A DNA stretch of 64,000 nt. Origin: Hymenobacter guriensis (GTDB lineage Bacteria > Bacteroidota > Bacteroidia > Cytophagales > Hymenobacteraceae). The stretch lies in assembly GCF_015773195.1 (NCBI RefSeq), contig NZ_JADWYK010000003.1, forward strand, positions 1 to 64,000, read 5' to 3'. The position numbers were made by a program, and so were the translations under genes. This document shows, one piece after another, positions 1 to 8,266 of the stretch; the first letter of the stretch is position 1; each line of letters starts with the position of its first letter. The notes beneath the pieces are model-generated. The model was given only the letters and a program-made list of their open reading frames with translations, had not been told where the DNA came from and searched no databases.

Positions 1-77
1 CCGTGGAGTACTTGTCCCATAACTGAGTGCGAAAGTCCTGCCCGGAAAATACACCATCACGCCCTGGGACTATACAC
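1..77. mobile_element. right end of an IS481-like element (body lies left of the window)
   Basis: These bases closely match 8190-8264, the end of the IS481-like element at 7685-8266. Both finish with the terminal sequence ccctgggactatac, which is the inverse of the left end at 7685. The body of this copy is outside the window. It has the same orientation as the second copy, so the two flank 78-7684 as direct repeats. Confidence 0.7.
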
Positions 78-82
78 ATAGG

Positions 83-716
83 CAAGGCGGACAGAAGAAG
101 GACGTATATTTCTTCTGTCATGGCAACAATATTCAGCGGGATATCACCCGACAAACAACGCAAGTACGACAAGGCGTTCAAGGCCGAGGCCCTGCGCCTG
201 GCCAGCGAGAGCCGCAGCACGCAGGCGGTCGCGCGGCAGCTGGGCATCAGCCCCAAGCTGCTTTACCGCTGGCAGCAGGCCCAACTCGTGGCCGAAGTGG
301 GCAGTGAAGAAGTGGCCCGTGCCCCGGAAGTGCGTGCCTTGCGGTCCCGCCTCAAACGGGCCGAGCAGGAGCTCGATGTTTATAAACAAGCCTTGGTCAG
401 CAAGGCCCTGCGCCGCGCCCTGGTGGTGCGCCGCCCGCCGGCCGGGCTCGTCGTGCACTCCGCCCAGGGCAGTCAGTACACGGCCACCCGCTTCAAGCAA
501 CTGCTACGACAACGCCCACGCCGAATCGTTTTGGAGCTGCTTCAAAGCCGAACTGCTCGACGGCGGCTACTTCTCCGGCCTGGCCGAGGCCAAGCTCGGA
601 ATCAGCCACCACATCGCCTACTACAACGCCGAGCGGCGGCATTCTGCGCTCGGCTACCTTGCCCCATACCACTTCGAAACTCATCTTCAAACAACGTCCC
701 AACTCTGTCCGGCTTA
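83..716 (+). mobile_element. internally deleted IS3-family element
   Basis: Imperfect 22-base inverted repeats lie at 83-104 and 695-716; both contain a shared ggacaga core and a gacg end. They enclose an OrfA-type transposase start and an OrfB end. The element is about 630 bases, roughly half the usual 1.2-1.3 kb, so most of OrfB has been lost. It cannot be autonomous. Confidence 0.75.
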
Positions 717-717
717 G
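121..717 (+). pseudogene. IS3-family transposase remnant, OrfA joined to the end of OrfB
   Basis: From ATG 121 the frame encodes a typical OrfA with a helix-turn-helix (ARQLGISPKLLYRWQQ) and a leucine-zipper-like stretch ending near EQELDVYKQAL. It then joins directly to OrfB sequence around the second catalytic Asp region, here HSAQGSQYT with Ala where Asp is expected. The reading then shifts by one frame to continue as CYDNAHAESFWSCFKAELL, carrying the catalytic Glu region, and ends at the TAG at 715-717 beside the right inverted repeat. The first catalytic Asp and most of the rve core are missing. The deletion, the lost Asp and the frameshift make it a relic. Confidence 0.8.
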
Positions 718-991
718 CTAGACCACCTCAAATTGCAGCTTAGCTGAGGAAACCTGGACCCAGGCAAGCATCCATTGCTACTCTAAGCCCGGACGAGTAG
801 TCAGGTGCTTGCGAATGGAGGCTTGGCCAACTCGTCCGTGAGCCTGGGCAGTTGCCAACCCTTGCCCAGAGGCCTGCGTTAAACCGGTCAGCCGCCAATT
901 TCCTGAGAATAGGATTTTACAGCTGTTTTTCAAAAATGGCGCTTTGAATAAAGCCCGAAGCCTAAAAGACTTTTTCTCAAGAAAAATTGGC
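718..991. other. intergenic region, no gene seen
   Basis: Between the IS3 relic and the terY-like gene I find no open frame with recognisable protein sequence. The right half becomes A/T-rich toward the promoter. Confidence 0.6.
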
Positions 992-1023
992 TTGCGTTTC
1001 TGTCTTGCGTAAGGCTACAATTG
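992..1023 (+). promoter_or_regulatory. candidate Bacteroidetes-type promoter for the TerY operon
   Basis: TTG at 992-994, 21 bases, then TACAATTG at 1016-1023. This resembles the Bacteroidetes housekeeping pattern (TTG, about 19-20 bases, TAnnTTTG). It lies 36 bases before the chosen ATG at 1060. Confidence 0.45.
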
Positions 1024-1059
1024 CAGCGTTTATCAAAAACATTTCAAAACCTGAAAACC

Positions 1060-1698
1060 ATGAGAAGACTACCCGTCTATTTATTACTGGACACATCTGG
1101 TTCCATGACCGGAGAGCCCATTGAAGCAGTTAAAAATGGCGTTCAGGTCATGATCAGCTCGTTGCGGCAGAATCCGCAGGCTATTGAGACTGCCTTTATC
1201 AGCATCATCACCTTTGATAGTGAGGCAAAGCAAGTGGTGCCGTTAACCGATCTGGCTTCGTTTCAGATGGTGGACATCCGAGCTACCGGCACGACCAGCC
1301 TGGGCGAGGCGCTTAAGTTGGTTTCTACCTGCATGGACAATGAGGTGACCAAAACCACGGCGGAGCAAAAAGGCGACTGGAAACCCCTGGTGTTCATCAT
1401 GACGGATGGTATTCCCACCGATGACTGGCAGCTTGGCCTGGAAGAGTTCAGAAAACGGAAAACGGCCTTTACCGTGGCCTGCGCCGCAGGCAGCGCCGCC
1501 GATTCTTCGCTGTTAAAGCAGATCACGGAAAATGTCGTAACCCTGGATACCGCCGACAGCCAAAGCATTGCCAAGTTCTTTACCTGGGTGAGTGCCTCCA
1601 TTGGCGTTTCTTCTACCAAAGTAGAGGATGGCGGCCAGGAAGTAACCGGTATGGGTGAACTGCCCCCGCCTCCTGCTGAGTTGAATATCGTCACGTAA
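1060..1698 (+). CDS. terY: TerY-like vWA domain protein
   Basis: A 212-residue protein that is almost entirely one von Willebrand factor A domain. The MIDAS metal site is intact: DTSGSM at residues 11-16, then a TGTTSLGEAL segment carrying the MIDAS Thr, and FIMTDGIPTD. The opening MRRLPVYLLLDTSGSM is the classic TerY start, which is why ATG 1060 is preferred to the in-frame TTG at 1021. TerY proteins belong to tellurite/stress (Ter) gene neighbourhoods, and with a PP2C phosphatase and a kinase form the TerY-P triad; exactly those two genes follow. It is probably a cytosolic, metal-dependent protein-interaction module. A strong terminator-like hairpin follows it, so it may be made in excess of the downstream genes. 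The family call is firm; the function in this organism is inferred. Confidence 0.9.
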   Translation: MRRLPVYLLLDTSGSMTGEPIEAVKNGVQVMISSLRQNPQAIETAFISIITFDSEAKQVVPLTDLASFQMVDIRATGTTSLGEALKLVSTCMDNEVTKTTAEQKGDWKPLVFIMTDGIPTDDWQLGLEEFRKRKTAFTVACAAGSAADSSLLKQITENVVTLDTADSQSIAKFFTWVSASIGVSSTKVEDGGQEVTGMGELPPPPAELNIVT

Positions 1699-1717
1699 GC
1701 GAGTAGCTCCTCCCCAG

Positions 1718-1766
1718 ACAAGGAAGAGGCTGGAGAAGATCTTCATCAGCCTCTTCCTTGTTTTCT
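1718..1766 (+). terminator. intrinsic terminator-like hairpin inside the TerY operon
   Basis: Perfect 15-base arms at 1718-1732 and 1747-1761 (acaaggaagaggctg and its complement) are followed by a T-rich tract. It lies between the terY-like gene and the phosphatase gene on the same strand, so it may reduce read-through. Confidence 0.75.
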
Positions 1767-1894
1767 TAAGCAGCAGGCCCAGCGACAAAAGACGATCAGG
1801 CCGCTAACTACCCTGTAGCCTAATAAACGGCAAAAGGTAGCCCAAGCGTGAGCACCCACAAAAAGCGTTGAAAACAGTAAGCCCAACAGCAGGA

Positions 1895-3301
1895 ATGGCC
1901 GAGGCAAAACAACTGGTGACTGATCTTTTCAAAAGCAACGGCATCATCATTCCAGAGCACCGGATGAAGTTGTTCGACCACTTTTTGCAGGAAGAACAGA
2001 ACCTTGCCATTCTCCACCAGCTCAGAAAAAACCAGGAACAGCTCATGGCCAATTGGAAAACCGAAGATAGAATAGCTGAGATTGTGCAGCAGCCCATTCG
2101 TATTCCAAATGCTACCGTGGGGAAGCCCTATGCGGCTCCCTTTGACTTCGAGAAATATGGCTGGAACGACCTTGTGGCCTTCCGGATAGAAGGTCTTGAA
2201 GCTCTGGGGCTGACCTACAGCGCCGAAAACAACCAGATTACCGGGGTTCCTACCCAAAGCGGCGACCTGAAATTTTCGGTTTTCTTCAAAGTGGAAGGCC
2301 AACCGGAGGAAGCTCCCTTCCACCAAAAAGAGATTCTGCTCATCATCAACCCCGATCCGAAAGGCCTCTGGAAAAACCTGGCGAGCGACAGGAACGACCC
2401 CTACTGGAAGGAAGACGAGGTCACCTTGTTCGCTCCCCTGGGCGACCGGCACCTGCTGGTTTCCTCCAAACGCGGCCGCTCCCACGCCACGGTGGGCTCG
2501 TTCCGGGAAGATGACTTTGCGTTCAAGGAGCTGCCCAATGGCTGGAACGTGGTGGTAGTGTCTGACGGAGCCGGGAGTGCGAAACTTTCCCGAAAAGGAT
2601 CCGCGCTGGCCTGTGCCGGCGTGGTCAGCTATTTCCTGGACCCCGCCTCCGTCGAAAGCATGGCCGAGTTTGACAGCCTGGTGCAACAGCACGCGAGCCA
2701 GACCGGGGAGGACACCCAGAAAAACCTGAACCGTTTCGTGTACAACACCCTGGGCAAAGCGGCTTTTCAGGTGCACAAACAACTGGAAAGCTTCGCCAAG
2801 GCGCAGGAGGTCCCGTTGAAAGAGTTGAGCAGTACGCTCATCTTCACCTTGTTCAAGAAGTATGACGTGGGGTACGCCTTGCTTTCCTTTGGCGTAGGCG
2901 ACTGCCCTATTGCCGTCCTGAACAAAGACGTGACCGAAGTGACGCTCCTAAATTGGATTGACGTAGGCGAATTCGGGGGCGGTACCCGGTTTATCACCAT
3001 GCCCGAGATTTTCCAGAATGAAAAGTTCTCTACCCGTTTTGGGTTTAAACTGCTGGACGACTTCTCGTACCTGATCATGATGTCTGATGGCATCTATGAC
3101 CCTAAGTTCGTGGTGGAGGCCAGCCTGCCTGACATTGCCAAGTGGCAGGAATTTCTGGCTGACTTACAGGGGCAGAACGAGGATAAGACCACGGTAGAAC
3201 TGAGTACCAAGAATCCCGACATTGAAGCGCAGCTCTCCAAATGGATGGATTTCTGGAGCCCCGGCAACCATGACGACCGAACATTGGCCATTGTTTTCTA
3301 G
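1895..3301 (+). CDS. PP2C-type protein phosphatase with N-terminal Ig-like domain (TerY-P triad)
   Basis: A 468-residue protein. Residues 190-468 form a PPM/PP2C phosphatase with its metal-binding acidic positions visible: REDDF (204-208), SDGAG (223-227), FGVGDCP, SDG (397-399) and DDRT (460-463). Residues about 66-153 look like a putative-Ig (cadherin-like) domain, with GLTYSAENNQITGVPTQSG as its signature; this is unusual in a cytosolic phosphatase. No signal peptide is seen. The ATG at 1895 follows an AGGA and is preferred to the in-frame TTG at 1868. Its position between a TerY-like protein and a kinase identifies it as the phosphatase of a TerY-P triad, presumably removing phosphates added by the next gene product to TerY or another partner. 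Targets are unknown. Confidence 0.88.
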   Translation: MAEAKQLVTDLFKSNGIIIPEHRMKLFDHFLQEEQNLAILHQLRKNQEQLMANWKTEDRIAEIVQQPIRIPNATVGKPYAAPFDFEKYGWNDLVAFRIEGLEALGLTYSAENNQITGVPTQSGDLKFSVFFKVEGQPEEAPFHQKEILLIINPDPKGLWKNLASDRNDPYWKEDEVTLFAPLGDRHLLVSSKRGRSHATVGSFREDDFAFKELPNGWNVVVVSDGAGSAKLSRKGSALACAGVVSYFLDPASVESMAEFDSLVQQHASQTGEDTQKNLNRFVYNTLGKAAFQVHKQLESFAKAQEVPLKELSSTLIFTLFKKYDVGYALLSFGVGDCPIAVLNKDVTEVTLLNWIDVGEFGGGTRFITMPEIFQNEKFSTRFGFKLLDDFSYLIMMSDGIYDPKFVVEASLPDIAKWQEFLADLQGQNEDKTTVELSTKNPDIEAQLSKWMDFWSPGNHDDRTLAIVF

Positions 3302-3370
3302 CTCGTTGAGGGAAAACTACCAGAAATTCCACCTGAAAAAGAGTACCAACTCCTTTATAGAATTGAACCT

Positions 3371-4924
3371 GTGAGCCAAAGCAGTTCCATCACATTTTTC
3401 AATGAGCCCGGTCAAAACGTAAAGTCGGTGCCGTCCATCATCACGCCTGGTAAGACCTACCCGTACGTAGATAACGGCGAGCCCATGCGTGGCGGCATGA
3501 AAGACGTTTATTTCGGGCCTGATAAATCGTACGTAATTGCTTTTTACCGCGACAAGCAGGATTATAACTCCCGGGAGCGGCTCAAAAAACTGGTGACGCA
3601 GTATTACGACAGCTTCTTTAACCGGGAAGGCGGAGAATACTACAAAGAGCTGTATTGTTGGCCTACCGACATGGTGGAAACCACCGACGGGAAAGTGGGT
3701 TTGGTGGTGCCCACGTATAACAAAAACTTCTTTTTCAAGAAAGGCTACGCCACCAGCGAAGGCATCAAGGGAAAAGAGAAACAGGGCTTGTGGTTTGCCT
3801 CGGCCAAGTTCCGGAACCCGCAGTTCACTTTGCGGCTGGATGAAAGCGAGTTAGGCAACTGGCTCAGCTATTTCCAGATCTGCGTGAAAATTGCCCGGGG
3901 GGTGAAACGCCTGCACGCCGCCGGTCTGTCTCATTCAGATTTGTCCTATAAAAACGTCCTGATTGATCCGGTCAGTAAATCAGCCACCATCATTGACATT
4001 GACGGGCTGGTCGTACCCGGTTTGTACCCCCCGGATGTCATCGGCACCGCCGATTTTATTGCCCCCGAGGTGCTGGCCACTAAACACCTGGAACTGCGCG
4101 ACCCCAAGCGCAAGCACGCCAACCGCACCACCGACCTGCATGCCCTGCCGGTCATGATTTATCTGTATCTGCTCTACCGGCATCCGCTGAAAGGAGGAAA
4201 GGTTAACTCCCTGGATACGGAACAGGACGACCTGCTGTCGATGGGGGAGAAGGCTCTGTTCATCGAGCACCCGACAGACCACTCGAACCGGCCTAAACTG
4301 GATCAGGTGTCCAAGTGGACGCTGCCCTGGGCGGATGTTTCCAAGCTGCCCTACACCATCACGGGTCCGTACCTGAAGGCGTTATTCGATCAGGCCTTTG
4401 TAACCGGACTGCACGACCCTAACCAGCGGCCTAATGCTGACCAATGGGAGCAGGCCCTGCTCAAAACCACCGATCTGATGCAGCCCTGCAGCAACCCTAA
4501 CTGCCAGCAGAAATGGTTTGTGTTTGATAACACTGCTTCGCCCAGGTGCCCGTTTTGCGGCACGCCGGTGAAAGGTACCCTGCCCGTGCTGGACCTGTAC
4601 TTTGAATTTAAACCCACCGTCTGGCGGCCCGAGAATCACCGCCTGATGGTTTACCACAACCAGTACCTGTTTCAGTGGCACGTGAACCGGCACGTGGTCA
4701 GAAATGAAAAACTTACGGCCGAGCAGAAGATACCGGTGGGGTATTTCACCTTCCACCAGAATAAGTGGGTATTGGTAAATCAGAAGCTCACCTCATTGAA
4801 AGACCTCACCGAAGACAAAGAGATACCCGTGAACACCATGGTAGACATCACCGACGGTAAGAAACTCTTGCTATCCAGTGAAGAAGGCGGCCGGGTGGTG
4901 GTGATTACCATGGCCAATAAGTAG
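3371..4924 (+). CDS. Ser/Thr protein kinase with zinc ribbon and C-terminal beta-rich domain (TerY-P triad)
   Basis: A 517-residue kinase. The nucleotide-binding lobe includes GGMKDVYF and IAFYRDK. The catalytic loop is HSDLSYKN (188-195) with Asp190 and Asn195. The metal-binding motif is IDIDG (208-212), a variant of DFG, and an APE motif follows as APEVL. After the kinase fold is a zinc ribbon with C373, C378, C393 and C396, then about 115 residues of predicted beta structure with no recognised family. The GTG at 3371 is the chosen start because the next in-frame Met would remove part of the ATP-binding lobe. It lies 69 bases downstream of the phosphatase gene. Kinase, phosphatase and vWA protein in this order are the TerY-P triad; the zinc ribbon may bind a nucleic acid or a protein. 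Confidence 0.88.
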   Translation: MSQSSSITFFNEPGQNVKSVPSIITPGKTYPYVDNGEPMRGGMKDVYFGPDKSYVIAFYRDKQDYNSRERLKKLVTQYYDSFFNREGGEYYKELYCWPTDMVETTDGKVGLVVPTYNKNFFFKKGYATSEGIKGKEKQGLWFASAKFRNPQFTLRLDESELGNWLSYFQICVKIARGVKRLHAAGLSHSDLSYKNVLIDPVSKSATIIDIDGLVVPGLYPPDVIGTADFIAPEVLATKHLELRDPKRKHANRTTDLHALPVMIYLYLLYRHPLKGGKVNSLDTEQDDLLSMGEKALFIEHPTDHSNRPKLDQVSKWTLPWADVSKLPYTITGPYLKALFDQAFVTGLHDPNQRPNADQWEQALLKTTDLMQPCSNPNCQQKWFVFDNTASPRCPFCGTPVKGTLPVLDLYFEFKPTVWRPENHRLMVYHNQYLFQWHVNRHVVRNEKLTAEQKIPVGYFTFHQNKWVLVNQKLTSLKDLTEDKEIPVNTMVDITDGKKLLLSSEEGGRVVVITMANK

Positions 4925-5010
4925 AGCCGCTATCGACTCGTCTCAAAAGACAAGAAGAAACTGAGAATTGAGAGGAAAAAGAACCTTAAAACGCACAAAC
5001 ACCTACCAGG

Positions 5011-6033
5011 ATGAAAATCAAGCCACTAGGAATTATTGTTGTCCTTTTGATTATGGGGGTACTGGCCTATTTCGCCCTCAGTCCTCGCTTGACAGGGGGA
5101 AATAGCGACTATAGTACCTCTGCTACTACCTCGCCCACCATACCCGGCAGCAACCGGACCACGGACAATCCTACGGAAGTACCGGCGGCAGCAACTACCC
5201 CTGCTGCCGGCCCTGCCGAGGAAACCCGGGAATTCAGCTACACGCCCGAGAAGCCGGAAAATGGCACGCTACGAGGGGTAGTGGAAGTAGGGGCCACAGG
5301 CTTTAACTCCTTCGTCATCAACATGGACCGCCAGAAACGCTGGGAGATTGTCTCCAAAGATTTTGGCGAGTCCCTGGCCTACGAAGGCCTGGCCACCACC
5401 GAAGACATCAGAGCCGGTCTCAAAAAATACCTGTCAGCCATGTTTGACAAAGGCGTGGCGAACAAGAACATGCACTTTGTGATTTCCTCCGGCGCCCAGA
5501 AAGAACCCAAAACCGCCGTCATTAGCAATGAGTTGAAGAAGATGGGGTATGTGGTAAACAACGTCACCGCCGAGCAGGAAGGCAAACTTGGCTTCAATGC
5601 CACCGTTCCGCCCGCCTTCGCCGATAACTCTTTCCTGGTGGACATTGGATCGGGTAATACCAAGATATCCTGGCAGGAGAATGGCCGCCTGCAGTCCATT
5701 GAGCTGCCCGGCGCCAAGTACTACGAAAAAGGAACCACCGATGAGCAGGTGTACAGCCAGGTGAAAACGCTGGCGGCTAAGATACCGGCAAGCAAGCGGA
5801 ATGTAGGCTTCATCCTGGGTGGGGTGCCCTTTACCCTGGCCAAGCAACACCGCAAAGGAGAAGAAAGATATACCGTATTAAAGGCTCCGGAAGCCTACAA
5901 GGCCGCCGACAAGAAAATGGCCGCTGGCTTAAATATCTACAAAGGCCTGGCCGAGACGACCGGCACTGACACCTTTGTTTTTGACTGGGATGCCAACTTT
6001 ACTATCGGGTTCCTGCTGAGCCTCAAGCAATAA
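5011..6033 (+). CDS. membrane-anchored Ppx/GppA-like ASKHA-fold protein, TerY-operon member
   Basis: A 340-residue protein with a short basic N-terminus, one membrane helix (about 7-23), a Thr/Pro/Ala-rich linker (30-75) and a globular domain. The domain has the two phosphate-loop-like segments of the actin/hexokinase/exopolyphosphatase fold: VVEVGATGFNSF near 90 and VDIGSGNTKIS at 210-220. Between them SSGAQKE, NELKKMGY and VTAEQE align in order with Ppx/GppA landmarks. Glu92 replaces the usual Asp of the first loop, so activity is uncertain. Positive-inside reasoning places the domain outside the cytoplasm, which is odd for an ATP- or polyphosphate-using fold. It lies 86 bases after the kinase gene and 11 before the next, so it is probably co-transcribed with the triad. 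The fold call is by motif order only. Confidence 0.6.
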   Translation: MKIKPLGIIVVLLIMGVLAYFALSPRLTGGNSDYSTSATTSPTIPGSNRTTDNPTEVPAAATTPAAGPAEETREFSYTPEKPENGTLRGVVEVGATGFNSFVINMDRQKRWEIVSKDFGESLAYEGLATTEDIRAGLKKYLSAMFDKGVANKNMHFVISSGAQKEPKTAVISNELKKMGYVVNNVTAEQEGKLGFNATVPPAFADNSFLVDIGSGNTKISWQENGRLQSIELPGAKYYEKGTTDEQVYSQVKTLAAKIPASKRNVGFILGGVPFTLAKQHRKGEERYTVLKAPEAYKAADKKMAAGLNIYKGLAETTGTDTFVFDWDANFTIGFLLSLKQ

Positions 6034-6044
6034 GCTCGCTTCCT

Positions 6045-6791
6045 ATGAGTTTTTTAAAGCAGTTGCTGACGCCGTTTGTGGAGTTTGAAAATGATTCCAA
6101 GCAAGCAGCGGCAACACCGAATCCATCGGGCCCCACTCCGGCTGCGGCGCCGGCCACGCCTACTTTTCTACCCCCGCCGGTACCGGCTGCCCCAGAAGAC
6201 GCCCGGCACCCGTTGATCAATGGCCCCGCCACCCCCATCACTATTCCGGACCATGTTCCTACCTATTCTGCCGGTGGCACCATCACGGAACCTTTGCCAG
6301 AGCACGAACAGTATTTTGAACGGTTGATTGATGAGGCGAATGCCCGCAACCCCTTGTTTCAGGGAACTGATTTCAAAGAGTTCGTGGACAGCAAACTGGA
6401 TATAGATGACATTCAGGACGAAGCTATCAAGTACCAGACCGCTTATAACGTTTTAAAAAGCACCGGCCTCACCAAAGAAAAGCTTCTCTCCACCGGACAG
6501 GAATATTTAAACCTGATTGGCCGGGATTTAAATGCCTTTCAGAGCGCCCACGCGCAGCAGTACCAGAAAGAGGTGCGGCCCAAGGAAGAACTGATCCAGA
6601 AGAAGGCGCAGGAACTGCAAACTCTTACCCAACGCTTAACTACCCTAAAAGCTGAAATCAACCAGATATCCCAGGAAATTACTCTTGCGAAAGACAAAAT
6701 GAATACCGCTAAAAATTCCTTTTTACTGGCCGGTGAAAACAAGCAAAAGGAAATTCAAACGGAACTACAGAAAATAACTCAATATTTTTAA
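6045..6791 (+). CDS. coiled-coil protein of unknown function, last gene of the TerY operon
   Basis: A 248-residue protein without signal peptide or membrane helix. Residues 20-65 are Pro/Ala-rich and look disordered. Residues 85-160 appear helical and acidic, and 165-245 form a long heptad-type coiled coil rich in Gln, Glu and Lys. I recognise no family. It starts 11 bases after the ASKHA-like gene, so the two are probably translated from one message and may act together. Likely roles are scaffold or oligomerisation partner for the membrane-anchored neighbour; this is inference only. The sequence after the stop is A/T-rich and includes a weak terminator candidate. Confidence 0.7.
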   Translation: MSFLKQLLTPFVEFENDSKQAAATPNPSGPTPAAAPATPTFLPPPVPAAPEDARHPLINGPATPITIPDHVPTYSAGGTITEPLPEHEQYFERLIDEANARNPLFQGTDFKEFVDSKLDIDDIQDEAIKYQTAYNVLKSTGLTKEKLLSTGQEYLNLIGRDLNAFQSAHAQQYQKEVRPKEELIQKKAQELQTLTQRLTTLKAEINQISQEITLAKDKMNTAKNSFLLAGENKQKEIQTELQKITQYF

Positions 6792-6868
6792 TGTTTAATT
6801 CCATCCAATAAAATAATTGGCGGTGGTATAAAGGCAGGTGATTAAAGCTGCTTAAGCAGTGTCGAAAA

Positions 6869-6898
6869 CTTCTTCAGGTCGATTAAGAAGCCGTTTTT
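6869..6898 (+). terminator. weak terminator candidate after the TerY operon
   Basis: Short inverted arms cttctt and aagaag with a 10-base loop, then a run of six T. A second small palindrome, ctgcttaagcag, lies just upstream at about 6848-6859. The stem is short, so the call is tentative. Confidence 0.35.
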
Positions 6899-7224
6899 TG
6901 CATTCTGTCGATTTGAGCGCATCGCCTCACTTTATGCCACCGCCACTTTGTGAAAGTGGCCTTGAACGGCAATCTGCTAGGTCCCATTGTGGCCTGCTCG
7001 CTGCTAACTGACGGGCAAACAGCCACTGCGCTTCGTCTCAATTCCGCGACCAACAGGGCCTAGGCTACGCCGCGGATTCCAACCCAGTCTGGCTTTACTC
7101 CGAAGACCTGGGCCAGCACGTCAAAAAGAGCTATTGGCTGAGGTAGAAAATAGTTTGAGGAAGGAGGATGCGCCGCTATGTGCCGGATAAGGGTATCTTT
7201 GAGCAGAACTTAACTTTTTTTTAT
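6899..7224. other. intergenic region with a possible gene-tail fragment
   Basis: A hairpin (gccactttgtgaaagtggc) occurs near 6946. A short plus-strand frame ends at about 7145 with a protein-like tail (SNPVWLYSEDLGQHVKKSY) but has a stop not far upstream. It could be the decayed end of a gene; I could not assign it. Confidence 0.3.
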
Positions 7225-7362
7225 ATGTCGACCAAGACCATCCAGGCCGAAACCACCCCGGCCGCTACTGAGCAGACTGAAACCGCCCGTGAGGCCTTGC
7301 ACCGCCGCGTAAAGCAGACCCAAGAGCGTCGCCGCCGGAAGCTCAAGCACGTGAATCCCTAG
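7225..7362 (+). CDS. small basic hypothetical protein
   Basis: A 45-residue frame starting at ATG 7225 and ending just before a strong terminator. The N-terminal half is Thr/Ala/Glu-rich; the C-terminal half is strongly basic (RRVKQTQERRRRKLKHV), suggesting nucleic-acid or ribosome contact. A longer in-frame start at 7168 is possible but would add sequence of different character. The terminator right after the stop supports a real transcription unit. No family is recognised, and its link to the TerY operon is unknown. Confidence 0.5.
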   Translation: MSTKTIQAETTPAATEQTETAREALHRRVKQTQERRRRKLKHVNP

Positions 7363-7384
7363 TTCCCGCCGAACTTCGCCGCAA

Positions 7385-7420
7385 AAAAGCTCCTTCTACC
7401 CGCGTAGAAGGAGCTTTTCT
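7385..7420 (+). terminator. intrinsic terminator
   Basis: Arms aaaagctccttcta and tagaaggagctttt around a short loop, flanked by A and T runs; it can work in both directions. From here to 7684 I see no convincing gene, only an inverted repeat (TGACCT at 7565-7570 and AGGTCA at 7584-7589 around an A/T core) that could be an operator. Confidence 0.85.
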
Positions 7421-7684
7421 ATTAGGAGAGCATCAAAAATGATGGGTAAGTATCAGCATACTGCTTCCTGGCTTGATCAAGCAAGCCATGCCTGTCTTAG
7501 TCCCCAAACAATCTTTAGCAGCTCTCTCACGAGTGGCCATACCCTTCTCGACACGCTCGAATTATGACCTTAATTAAAAATTTAGGTCAACTGTTGCATT
7601 GCCCTGGTGACTGCTGTTAGCGTCCTTTCTTCCAACGGGGCGGATTTACACGCTAAGGAATGAGCGTAAAGTAACCCGCTCTAA

Positions 7685-8266
7685 GTGTATAGTCCCAGCG
7701 TGGGGTGGGTCGAGTCCCTGGTAAAGATAGTCGGGTTCTTTTGCCACTGGGCGCAAGCAAATTCGTGTGGGGTTAGCCCGCGCAAGGTCTTCAAATGCTT
7801 GGCGTGATTGTAAGCCAGCAAAAAGGCTTGCCGGTGCTCGTTTAACTTGGCTGTGGTCTGGTAGTAAAAGCGCTACACGCTGGCTTCTTTAATGGTGCGG
7901 TTCAGGCGCCCGATCTGACCATTGGTCCAAGGGATGGGCTGGCTTGGTGAGACGGTGCTCCACGCCATATTCGCGGCAGAAGCGGGCAAAGCGGTGCCCG
8001 CCCGGCAGGAATGGATGCGGCTGGGGGAACTGGACGCGTTGTCGGCCAGCCCCGTATGCACCCGGTAGGGCAGTTTGTCGAGCACGCGCCGCAGAAATTC
8101 GGCCGCCCCCACGCGCGTGGCCAGGCTTTGTAGGCTTTGCTGGCTGTGTTGGCTAGCGCGCCGTACTGCCACCGCTCAAGCGGGCGCTGCCGTGGAGTAC
8201 TTGTCCCATAACATCGTGCGAAATTCCAGCCCGGAAAATACACCATCACACCCTGGGACTATACAG
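7685..8266 (-). mobile_element. degenerate IS481-like element
   Basis: The left end gtgtatagtcccag (7685-7698) is the inverse of the right end near 8253-8264. The interior encodes fragments of an IS481-type transposase on the minus strand. At about 580 bases it is roughly half the expected length. Its right end is nearly the same as bases 1-77. Confidence 0.75.
7690..8172 (-). pseudogene. IS481-family transposase remnant
   Basis: The minus strand keeps recognisable pieces of the rve core: FLRRVLDKLPYRVHT, PWTNGQIGRLNRTIKEAS and, past a stop, a tail with NHAKHLKTLRGLTPHEF. An in-frame TAG follows KEASV at about 7875. The part between the first and second pieces is frameshifted, and the N-terminal helix-turn-helix half is missing. 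It is a decayed, truncated transposase. Confidence 0.75.
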
